The notes under the pieces are model-generated. The model was given only the letters and a program-made list of their open reading frames with translations, made no database searches and was not told the origin of the DNA. A stretch of DNA of 7,124 bases from an uncultured archaeon (GTDB taxonomy: Archaea; Thermoproteota; Nitrososphaeria; Nitrososphaerales; CALBXV01), in NCBI GenBank assembly GCA_937890045.1, contig CALBXV010000494.1, positions 1-7,124 of the forward strand, written 5' to 3'. Made by a program: the position numbers and the translations under genes. Positions 1 to 7,085 of the stretch are shown here, piece after piece. Numbering within the stretch: the first letter of the stretch is position 1; each line of letters begins with the position of its first letter.

Positions 1-1
1 T

Positions 2-1276
2 GATAATATAAATCAAGCTATAGATAGAATTCCTGCGGGGGAAAGTATTAGGGGGATAATTTATAGAGGAGGATTTTTTGGTCAAGTACAAGGTTTAGAA
101 AATGCTGGATTACAACATAAAATTAAACTAGGTAAAAATGGTAAATTAATAAAAGCTACTATTGGATTAGATGCAAAAAAAGCTGTTTTTCAAGTTTATG
201 GTGATGTTTTATTAGATCGTTATGAAAGTAATCCAATAAAATTTTCTTCTTTAGTACAAGAATATAAAGCTTTTGTCAGAGAAGTTATTGATCCTTTAAT
301 TCACATAGAAAACGGTATTATTACTAGTGGTAAGGCTGATTCTATTGGAGATGATGTTACATTTAAATCTATTAAAGATAAGGTATTTACGGAAATAAGA
401 GAAGCTAATGAACGCCTTGCTAAACGAGACAAAAAAGAACATGAAATCTGGTCAGCTGGGTTTGTTAGAGAAATTGTAGCTCAAAATATGGATCCTAGAT
501 TAAAAAAAGATAATGTTACTAGACAAATAGAATTAACTCCTTCACAAGAAAATCAGGTTGCATTAAGATTTCCAGTTTTACAAGATCGACACCGAGAAAT
601 TAAAGCTATTGAAAGACAACTGCGCTTTCATAAATATGGTAAAGATTCTCGGGCTTATAAAGAAATAAGAAGTATGGTTATACGAAGAAAAATAGATAGT
701 TCAGAAGGAATTGATGCCTTAATTTATAGACGAGCTCTAGATCCTTCATTAACTGAAGGACTAAAAACACTAATGACTGAAAACAGAGCAGCCATTACTC
801 ATAATATTGAACAAATAGAAAAACATACACCTATAATAAGGTTTTCTAAAATATTAGATTCCATAGAAAGTGAGATTTTAAAAAAACATATTAAACAAGG
901 TTTGCGAGATATAAACATGCAAGAAAAACTAGTTATTAAGTTTCCACCATTAGAAAGACTAGTTAATAGAGTGAGTAAATTACAGGCTTCTGAAGAACAC
1001 CTTGAACCTCTAGAAAAAGCCCAAGAGATTTTTCAAAAACTAACTGATATGATAGACGATAGAGCAATAGAACTTGCAGAAAGGCGTTACTATCCACGAA
1101 TTAAAGAAATGTCTGCAGATGGTCAATCAGTTATATGGAAACCAGATACTTCTCAGAAACCAAATGTTGAGGCTCGTATTACTGAAGCACAAAAAATAGC
1201 ATTTCGAGAAGAAGTTACTAGTATGTATCGAGCTTTAATTGAAGCTTTTGAGGCAATTCCAAAAGATAAAGAATAA
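2..1276 (+). CDS. Partial gene (5' end outside window): probable internal virion / structural protein
   Basis: The frame is open from position 2 to the TAA at 1274-1276, giving 424 visible residues. The first in-frame Met is at 488, but 162 codons of protein-like sequence precede it without a stop and no Shine-Dalgarno lies before 488, so the true start is upstream of the window. I do not recognise the family. Visible residues 1-85 look mixed alpha/beta with Gly-rich turns (IIYRGGFFGQVQG, then KLGKNGKLIKATIGLD). From about residue 85 onward it is highly charged and helical, with coiled-coil-like stretches around residues 260-365. A DPRLKK motif at 164-169 reappears in the next gene. No cysteine, membrane segment or catalytic motif is visible. 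Its place two genes before the giant gp16-like protein and upstream of a probable tail fibre suggests a core/ejection protein in the position of T7 gp14 or gp15. That is inference from gene order only. Confidence 0.8.
   Translation, partial: DNINQAIDRIPAGESIRGIIYRGGFFGQVQGLENAGLQHKIKLGKNGKLIKATIGLDAKKAVFQVYGDVLLDRYESNPIKFSSLVQEYKAFVREVIDPLIHIENGIITSGKADSIGDDVTFKSIKDKVFTEIREANERLAKRDKKEHEIWSAGFVREIVAQNMDPRLKKDNVTRQIELTPSQENQVALRFPVLQDRHREIKAIERQLRFHKYGKDSRAYKEIRSMVIRRKIDSSEGIDALIYRRALDPSLTEGLKTLMTENRAAITHNIEQIEKHTPIIRFSKILDSIESEILKKHIKQGLRDINMQEKLVIKFPPLERLVNRVSKLQASEEHLEPLEKAQEIFQKLTDMIDDRAIELAERRYYPRIKEMSADGQSVIWKPDTSQKPNVEARITEAQKIAFREEVTSMYRALIEAFEAIPKDKE
491..505 (+). repeat. DPRLK-coding direct repeat, copy 1
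   Basis: The 15 bases here are identical to those at 1322-1336, and both are read in the same frame as D-P-R-L-K. The similarity continues at protein level a few residues on (IELTPSQENQ here, LKLTEDQQEK in the second copy). Here the motif lies inside the first gene, at visible residues 164-168. Confidence 0.7.
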
Positions 1277-1282
1277 AATTTT

Positions 1283-2224
1283 ATGGAAATAACTAATAAG
1301 ACTCCCCCAGATAAAGCAATAGATCCTAGATTAAAACTTAAGCTTAAGCTAACAGAGGATCAACAAGAAAAAACTTCTACTGAAGCTTTTAATACTCATT
1401 ATTCTCCACTAAATAAAAAAATTCTGGAAAAAGAAAAAAGAGCTATTAAGGTACAAGAAATACTTGATGAATGTCCAACTGGCGATGAATTACTTGATCC
1501 CGATCCTACAAGAAGAAAAGAAATTCAACTAAAAATTAGAGATATATATAATCGACTTAGTAATGACTCTGATGCAGCAGCTTATTTTTATGAAAAAACA
1601 ACAGATCCTAATGTATTATCTGTTTTACCTGAATGGTTAGAAACATGGGCTACACCAATTAGATTATTAAGTAAAAATATTTTTGAAGAACAAACGGCTG
1701 GTGAAAATATTAAACCTCCTCTTACTAATAAAGATTTTAGAACTACAGAGTTAGAAGAATTAAGGAATATTTTAGCAAATAAAAAATTACAGTCCATGAG
1801 TCCAGAACAACAAGCTATGGAAACTGCTCTATTAAAGAAACCCAGTGTCTCCCCTAACAAGGAAATCTGGTTTGCTACTCCAGCAGGGCGGGATGCCTAT
1901 AATCAAGCACTAGCTAAGGCCAATAAGAATAAAGATAATTGGTCATATACAGATTTAGGAAATCAACCAAATGTTGCTGTTTCTCAAGCATTAAAAAAAT
2001 CGTTGGGTCATATATGGTATAAAACTAATGCTGATGGAAGTTTTGATGTAGAAGACATATATGACTTTGATCCTAAAGGTGAAACTGCAGCTCATGTTGC
2101 CACAACTCTTGGAGCTTCATCTGAAGAAAAAAAACCTGGTTTTTCTGGTGGAAATAGAGTAAAATTAAAATTAGAAGCTCCTTTAGTTTCTCATATACGC
2201 GAAGAATATAAGGATTTGAAATAA
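1283..2224 (+). CDS. Hypothetical virion-associated protein, 313 aa
   Basis: I do not recognise this protein. Residues 1-30 carry DPRLK (14-18) followed by an alternating Leu-Lys tract (LKLKLKL, 17-23) and LTEDQ. The middle is Lys/Glu-rich and helical, with a more hydrophobic Trp-containing patch at about 113-128 (W118, W122). Residues 217-264 look like a small beta-rich unit ending in DIYDFDP (258-264). A run ending in a YDF-type motif occurs, as I remember it, in other large phage proteins, but I cannot verify that. The C-terminus has another KLKLE strand (about 295-299). The single Cys is in the N-terminal third. The ATG lies 6 nt after the previous gene's TAA, in the same frame, with no AAGGA-like site. 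Its own TAA overlaps the next ATG as TAATG. It is probably co-translated with its neighbours and packaged with them. A role as a small core or ejection protein is inferred from context only. Confidence 0.82.
   Translation: MEITNKTPPDKAIDPRLKLKLKLTEDQQEKTSTEAFNTHYSPLNKKILEKEKRAIKVQEILDECPTGDELLDPDPTRRKEIQLKIRDIYNRLSNDSDAAAYFYEKTTDPNVLSVLPEWLETWATPIRLLSKNIFEEQTAGENIKPPLTNKDFRTTELEELRNILANKKLQSMSPEQQAMETALLKKPSVSPNKEIWFATPAGRDAYNQALAKANKNKDNWSYTDLGNQPNVAVSQALKKSLGHIWYKTNADGSFDVEDIYDFDPKGETAAHVATTLGASSEEKKPGFSGGNRVKLKLEAPLVSHIREEYKDLK
1322..1336 (+). repeat. DPRLK-coding direct repeat, copy 2
   Basis: This is an exact 15-base match to 491-505, near the N-terminus of the second gene (residues 14-18). 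It is followed directly by the Leu-Lys tract. Confidence 0.7.
1337..1348 (+). repeat. Tandem cttaag, perfect 12-bp palindrome
   Basis: Two adjacent copies of cttaag form a perfect 12-base palindrome that encodes L-K-L-K. The CTT and AAG codons contrast with the TTA and AAA used around it, which suggests a local 6-base duplication that lengthened the Leu-Lys tract. It has no loop or T-run, so it is not a terminator. Confidence 0.6.
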
Positions 2225-2226
2225 TG
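2210..2226 (+). promoter_or_regulatory. Shine-Dalgarno and TAATG stop-start overlap for the giant gene
   Basis: AAGGA at 2210-2214 stands 9 nt before the ATG at 2224. The upstream gene's TAA (2222-2224) shares its last base with that ATG. This combination supports both direct initiation and termination-reinitiation coupling, and it fixes the start of the giant protein: the same frame has a TAA at 2209-2211, so no longer start is possible without passing a stop. Confidence 0.85.
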
Positions 2227-5200
2227 GTAGAAGAAGTTGTTGCTGATTTTCCAGATTATGAGGAAGAAGAGGGAGAAGAGCTTGTTCCTGATTATCCAGA
2301 ATACGGTGAAGAACCGATAGAGCAAGATGACGAAATTGCTATTACAGAGATTTCACCAGTTACTCCGTCTGATACCGAATATATTAAAAACCAACGAGCA
2401 CGAGAAAGTTATGAGGGTTCTTCAGAGCATGCCCAAGATGTTGTAAATGAATTAAATGATAACTCTAAAGTTCCACTTCAACAAGAAGAAGAACAAAAAA
2501 TAATGAATGGTGATTCATCTTGGGTGGATATAGCAAGTCAAGAGGCAAAAAGGAATGTGGGAGGAAGGTTATCTACCCATAGTATTACAGATCCATTTAT
2601 GAAGCGTAGTGCTGAATTAATAGCACACAGTGGATATGGTTTTAAAAATATGCTTAGATCTGTAGTTGGTAAAGTTTCTGATGAAGGTAAAAACTTTATT
2701 TCAAAATCTCCTGATCCAGAAACTACATTACAAACTATATATCAAGGATTTACTCGATACGGTAGCTTGTTTTTTCCTGTTAATGCTGGAGCTCAAGCTT
2801 GGGCACAAACAATTTCATTCGGGCCAAAGTTTGCTAAACTATTACAAAAGTCTCCTAAACTTCTTAAGTTAATAGATAGACGTTGGGTTGCCTTTACAGC
2901 TTCTGGTGGTGTTGCTGAGGGTCTGGCATTTGAACATACTGATCCCAACATGATGAATTTCTTTATGAGTTTAACTGGAATCTCAGAACACTCAACAGTT
3001 GGAGCTTTTCTTAATGAGTGGATTGCTACTAATCCCAGTGATAGTAAACTTTGGGGTACTAGTAAAAACTTCTTTGCTGGTATATGGAGTGCTGCTTTAT
3101 TAGATTCTGTGTTTCGTATGGCAGGGTTTGGATATATGACTACTGCTAAACAAATTAAGAAAATAAAAGAAGCTACTAAAGAAAAAACATTAACTGAAAC
3201 TACTGAAATTTTAACTAAAGAAGTTAAGATAGCTAAAGAACGGTTTGAAACCGAACATGGAGTTACTGTTGAAGAAACTCAAGAAGCTGTTGAAGAACTA
3301 GTAGAAGATGGTATAGATATACTTGAAGAGGCTCTTTTAAAAGCTAATCCTCAAGAAAAAATTAAATTACAACAGGGATTACCAGGATCAGTAAAAGAAG
3401 GACTTGAGGGAGATATAAGACATTCTATGGATGATGCTGTTGCTCCTATTTCTGAAACTCTTGATAATCCTAATCCTAAATTAGTTGATCTTCTTCATAA
3501 AATAGCAAACAAAGAAGATATAGGACACCACGATCTTACTTTTGTTAATAAACATGGTAAGACAGTTCCATTAATTGAATCTTTTAATTTAAATAAAATA
3601 AAAACAAAGCCTGAAATGCTTAATCTTCTTCAAGCTATAGGCAAAGTTCTTGATCTTAAAAAATTAAAACGTCCTTCAAATCAAGATGGAATAGCAGATT
3701 TAGCAAACTTACTTGGAAAGTCTCAAGATGAAATTAAAGTATTTCTAAAAAAGAATACAGCAAATATTCAAGAAGCTGAAAAATTTGTTCCTGCTTATAA
3801 AATTATGGTTATAACTGCTATAAAGCAAGCAAATTTAGCTATGGAAAAATTAGGAAGAGCTATTCCAGGTTCGGCTGAATATAAGGTGTTGAAAAAAGAA
3901 GCTTATGCTCATGCAGCCAATGTGCAAGAAACAATGTCTTTAGCTAGTGATCAATCTTATGCTACTAGTCGATTGATGAACGCTCAAAAAGCTGCAATAA
4001 ATGAAGATACTGTTGAGGCTTCATTACAGTCTAGACTTTATGGAGAAGTTATTGATAAAACTAGTACTATGGTTGTTCATCAGGCCAAACAACATACTAG
4101 ACTTTCACAAATTAATAATAGTAAAATAAGAGAATATAAAGTTAGCGTTAGAGGACAAAAGTTTAAGGTTAAAGCTGATCCTAAACTAACTAAGTCATTT
4201 AAACAAACTCAAAAAAAGATTGTTACAACAGAACAAAGAATTGCAAGATTAGAAAAGAAGTTACAAGATGCTAAAGACCGTAAGCCTAGTCCTAAACGAA
4301 CAAAAGTAATACGAGAAAAAACTGCTAGAGAATTAGAATTAGAAGAATTAATTGAAGCAGAACGGGCAAAAACTAGATTACCTAAAGAACAGTTAGATCT
4401 TAGAAAGAGACATCTCGCTCTTTCTAATAAAATTAAAAAACTAAGAGAAGAAAAGAAAACTGCAAGTGAAAGCTCTGCTCAGATTAAAACTACTGAAATA
4501 CATGAACTAGAAGCTGAGGTTGCAAAACTTACTAAAAGATTTACTAAGCCTAAAACTGATCCAGAAAAGGCTGCTGCTAATGTTAAGAGTTTACAAGATG
4601 AACTAAATAAACTTATATTAACTAAAAAAGGTACTCCAAAACCTCCAAAAACTAGTCGAGAATATACAGAATTAGAAAAAGAATTAACAGAGGAAATTAA
4701 AAATCAGCATAAACGTTTAAAATGGTTAAAAGATAAACGTGTTACTACAGAAGACTTAAGAGAACAACTTTTACAGGGAGCTGAAAAAGCACAGATTGAA
4801 GCTATTGAATTAGCTGACAATACTCAATTGAGAAATATGCTTAAAGCTACTCAAATGAGTGTTGGAGCTAAAACTAGAGATGCTTTTTTAGAAATTTATA
4901 TTAACGGTTTACTATCTAGTATTAAAACATTAGAAGTAAATGCCTTTGGAAACACTTATGCAATAGGTAATAATATTTTTGAAAGATTTTTAGCTGCCTC
5001 AAGAGCACCTAAGATTGGGATGCCAGGAGGCGGTAGGATTCGTCCAGAAGACGGAGGCATTACTTATCGTGAAGTTGGGCAATTAATGTATCATTATATA
5101 TCTGCCATACCCGATTCTCTAAAAGCCTTTAGAGTGGCATGGAAACACGGTCCTGCTGATGGTGCTATTAAAGATGACTTAGTTAGGCGATATAGAAGAT

Positions 5201-7068
5201 CGCTTAATAAAGAACTATGGGGTGCTAGAGGTGGATTTGGTAAAGCCATTGATTATTTGGGCCATCTTGTTAATATACCTGGAAAACTAGTAATGTCTTC
5301 TGATGAGTTATTTAAAGTTTTAACTTATAGAGGTGAACTAGGAGCTTTATCTTATAGAAAAGCAGTAAAACAATTTGGCAAAAGACCTCGAACTGCTGCT
5401 GAATTAGCTGAAGTTGATATTTTACAAAATAAAATTTTATCTGACTTAGATTTACATGAAGATATATTAGAACAAGCTACAAAATCAGCTCGTGAAGCTA
5501 CTTATACCAGTAAACTTGCTGATGTTGAAGTTATGGATGCCTTGGGAAATAAAAGCAGAGTTTCTGGGATGACACAATTAGTTAAAACTATGATAGAACG
5601 AGATCCTACTGGAATCTTGCGTGTTTTTCTTCCGTTCTTTCAAACCCCTGCTAATCTATTAATACATAACTTTAGACGTATGCCTGTTTTAAACAGGTTT
5701 AGTAAGGTTATGAAAGCCGAACTCAACTCAGATGATCCTGCTATTAGACAATTAGCTGAAGCTAAACTAGCTGCTGGTCAGTATATGTGGAGTGGAGTCT
5801 TTGCCTTAGCTTGGAACGGACAAATTACAGATGGTCCTCCTGCAAATCCACACTTAAGAAAAAGAATGGAAAAAGCTTTGGGTGGTCCTCACTGGTATAG
5901 TATAAATGCTGGTTGGGGATGGGTTCCATATAATCGTTTAGATCCTATAGGCTTTGTATTATCTTCAGCAGCAACAGTAACTCAATTAAGCAAATCTTAC
6001 ATGCACTTAAACGATGAATATCGAAAAGATAATCATGCTGAAGAACGTAAGTGGAAAGCTACCAAAGAATTAATGACAACAGGTATAGTTAATATGTCCA
6101 GATTAATTACAGATCGTTATTATTTTCAAGGACTATCTGATATGATGGACTTTTTCACTGGTGATCCACATGAAAAAAGAAACTCATTAAAAAGACTTAT
6201 GATGGCAGGAGATCCCAGTCTTAGTTTTTATTCTAGTTTAAGACGTAATGTTACTAGAGGTATGCAGGGAGTTATACCTGAAAAGGGTTTACCCCCATTA
6301 CCTGAAGGTGAAACACAATTTGAAAAAATAACAAGTGTAATAGTAGGTGAAATGACTAGAGCACATGATCAAGCTCGTAATTCATTAAATGGCTGGCAAG
6401 TTGGAGTTCCTGAAGGTGGTGCAGTACAGAATTTAATGGGTGAATATACTTTTGCTCCTGGAACTCATTTTGAAGATATAAATAATATCAGACCTTTTGA
6501 GGTTATAACTAATCTTTCTCAAAGTTTAACAAATCCTATTCCTTCTAGAAAACAATCAGATAGTTTTTTAATCCATAAATTAGCTGAATTAAATTCTAAA
6601 GTTCAAGGACCATCTGATATTACGTCTATTCCTTTAGGATCTTTTAATCAAAGATCTTTAGGTGTTTTACATTTAACAGATGAAGAAAAAGAAGCTATTA
6701 AACAAGAATGGATTGCATTGAATAAAAAAACACCGTTAGAAAAATTAGCTAAATCTAAAGAATTTAATAAGCCTAAAAATATGAGCTGGGACGATTTCAC
6801 TGAAAATCATGATGGACTATTACCTGATGGTCAGTTACAAATATTAGAGGGTATTATTAGAGAAAATAAAACTGCTGCTATATCACTTGTTATGTTTAAT
6901 GAGAAAAAATATGGAAATAAGTTTATAGCCTTTAGAAATCGTTTTATTAAAGCTCAAAGCAACGCACGAATAAGCATGTTTGAACCAGAAGGACGGCCCA
7001 CATTAGGTATTATGAAACAGTTTCAATTAGATACACCTAAAGGATTATCATCACCACAACAACAATAA
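2224..7068 (+). CDS. Giant internal virion / DNA-ejection protein (T7 gp16 position), 1614 aa
   Basis: Probably a capsid-internal protein ejected with the DNA to help it cross the cell envelope. Seen in order: an acidic Tyr-rich repeat (1-37); a polar region; a Gly/Ala/aromatic module at about 176-305 (GGVAEGLAFE at 228-237, FAGIWSAALLDSVFR at 285-299); charged helices (about 305-395); a helical module from FNLNKI (454-459) to about 590; a Lys/Glu coiled coil (about 655-870); then a C-terminal block with NGLLSSIKT..N..GN (894-910), P.KL..SSDELFK (1019-1030), FLPFFQTPAN (1135-1144), ITDGPP (1201-1206), WYSI..GWGWVPYNRLDP (1224-1241). I associate these signatures, in this order, with very large podovirus virion proteins and LPD-type polyvalent proteins; an HMM search is needed to name the domains. 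It exceeds T7 gp16 (about 1318 aa) and shows no ES...GLMQ-type transglycosylase motif. No cysteine and no signal peptide are seen. The tail-fibre-like gene follows 15 nt later. Confidence 0.8.
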   Translation: MVEEVVADFPDYEEEEGEELVPDYPEYGEEPIEQDDEIAITEISPVTPSDTEYIKNQRARESYEGSSEHAQDVVNELNDNSKVPLQQEEEQKIMNGDSSWVDIASQEAKRNVGGRLSTHSITDPFMKRSAELIAHSGYGFKNMLRSVVGKVSDEGKNFISKSPDPETTLQTIYQGFTRYGSLFFPVNAGAQAWAQTISFGPKFAKLLQKSPKLLKLIDRRWVAFTASGGVAEGLAFEHTDPNMMNFFMSLTGISEHSTVGAFLNEWIATNPSDSKLWGTSKNFFAGIWSAALLDSVFRMAGFGYMTTAKQIKKIKEATKEKTLTETTEILTKEVKIAKERFETEHGVTVEETQEAVEELVEDGIDILEEALLKANPQEKIKLQQGLPGSVKEGLEGDIRHSMDDAVAPISETLDNPNPKLVDLLHKIANKEDIGHHDLTFVNKHGKTVPLIESFNLNKIKTKPEMLNLLQAIGKVLDLKKLKRPSNQDGIADLANLLGKSQDEIKVFLKKNTANIQEAEKFVPAYKIMVITAIKQANLAMEKLGRAIPGSAEYKVLKKEAYAHAANVQETMSLASDQSYATSRLMNAQKAAINEDTVEASLQSRLYGEVIDKTSTMVVHQAKQHTRLSQINNSKIREYKVSVRGQKFKVKADPKLTKSFKQTQKKIVTTEQRIARLEKKLQDAKDRKPSPKRTKVIREKTARELELEELIEAERAKTRLPKEQLDLRKRHLALSNKIKKLREEKKTASESSAQIKTTEIHELEAEVAKLTKRFTKPKTDPEKAAANVKSLQDELNKLILTKKGTPKPPKTSREYTELEKELTEEIKNQHKRLKWLKDKRVTTEDLREQLLQGAEKAQIEAIELADNTQLRNMLKATQMSVGAKTRDAFLEIYINGLLSSIKTLEVNAFGNTYAIGNNIFERFLAASRAPKIGMPGGGRIRPEDGGITYREVGQLMYHYISAIPDSLKAFRVAWKHGPADGAIKDDLVRRYRRSLNKELWGARGGFGKAIDYLGHLVNIPGKLVMSSDELFKVLTYRGELGALSYRKAVKQFGKRPRTAAELAEVDILQNKILSDLDLHEDILEQATKSAREATYTSKLADVEVMDALGNKSRVSGMTQLVKTMIERDPTGILRVFLPFFQTPANLLIHNFRRMPVLNRFSKVMKAELNSDDPAIRQLAEAKLAAGQYMWSGVFALAWNGQITDGPPANPHLRKRMEKALGGPHWYSINAGWGWVPYNRLDPIGFVLSSAATVTQLSKSYMHLNDEYRKDNHAEERKWKATKELMTTGIVNMSRLITDRYYFQGLSDMMDFFTGDPHEKRNSLKRLMMAGDPSLSFYSSLRRNVTRGMQGVIPEKGLPPLPEGETQFEKITSVIVGEMTRAHDQARNSLNGWQVGVPEGGAVQNLMGEYTFAPGTHFEDINNIRPFEVITNLSQSLTNPIPSRKQSDSFLIHKLAELNSKVQGPSDITSIPLGSFNQRSLGVLHLTDEEKEAIKQEWIALNKKTPLEKLAKSKEFNKPKNMSWDDFTENHDGLLPDGQLQILEGIIRENKTAAISLVMFNEKKYGNKFIAFRNRFIKAQSNARISMFEPEGRPTLGIMKQFQLDTPKGLSSPQQQ
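2239..2313 (+). repeat. Two-copy acidic/aromatic repeat in the N-terminus of the giant protein
   Basis: Residues 6-15 (VADFPDYEEE) and 21-30 (VPDYPEYGEE) are two versions of one unit, V-x-D-[F/Y]-P-[D/E]-Y-x-E-E, spaced exactly 15 residues apart (DNA 2239-2268 and 2284-2313). The flanking residues are also acidic, so the first 37 residues carry a strong negative charge. Synonymous and conservative changes between the copies suggest an old duplication kept by selection, possibly a short docking element for another virion protein. That role is inference. Confidence 0.7.
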
Positions 7069-7085
7069 CAAGGACAATAACAAAT
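7062..7085 (+). repeat. 12-base tandem repeat spanning the stop codon and spacer
   Basis: acaataacaagg (7062-7073) is followed directly by acaataacaaat (7074-7085), with 10 of 12 bases identical. Each unit carries a TAA in the frame of the giant gene (7066 and 7078), giving tandem stops before the next ATG in the same frame. The spacer therefore probably arose by a short duplication. Confidence 0.7.
7070..7074 (+). promoter_or_regulatory. Shine-Dalgarno of the downstream tail gene
   Basis: AAGGA ends 9 nt before the ATG at 7084. Sequence and spacing are the same as for the giant gene, which supports the start chosen for the cut-off gene at the window's end. Confidence 0.8.

Noticed and set aside
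50..85. YRGG motif suggesting an ADP-ribosyltransferase
   Set aside because: Only a short resemblance to the first ART motif is present; no convincing later motifs are seen and the N-terminus is missing.
488..490. ATG as the start of the first gene
   Set aside because: The same frame is open for 162 codons upstream with protein-like sequence, and no Shine-Dalgarno precedes this ATG. Such a long chance open frame is very unlikely in DNA this rich in A and T.
1588..1860. 90-codon minus-strand open frame
   Set aside because: It lies wholly antisense within the second gene, has no neighbours on that strand and resembles nothing; it is a shadow frame.
2127..2134. Run of eight A as a slippage site joining gene 2 to the giant gene
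   Set aside because: A -1 shift would enter the giant gene's frame but meets a TAA at 2209-2211 before reaching its ATG, so no fusion product forms.
2666..2872. 68-codon plus-strand open frame
   Set aside because: It lies inside the giant gene in another frame, which is clearly coding and conserved there; no ribosome site supports the small frame.
7069..7083. Promoter or terminator between the giant gene and the tail gene
   Set aside because: The gap is 15 bases, with no hairpin, no T-run and no recognisable phage or sigma-factor promoter; it holds only the ribosome site and the repeat.
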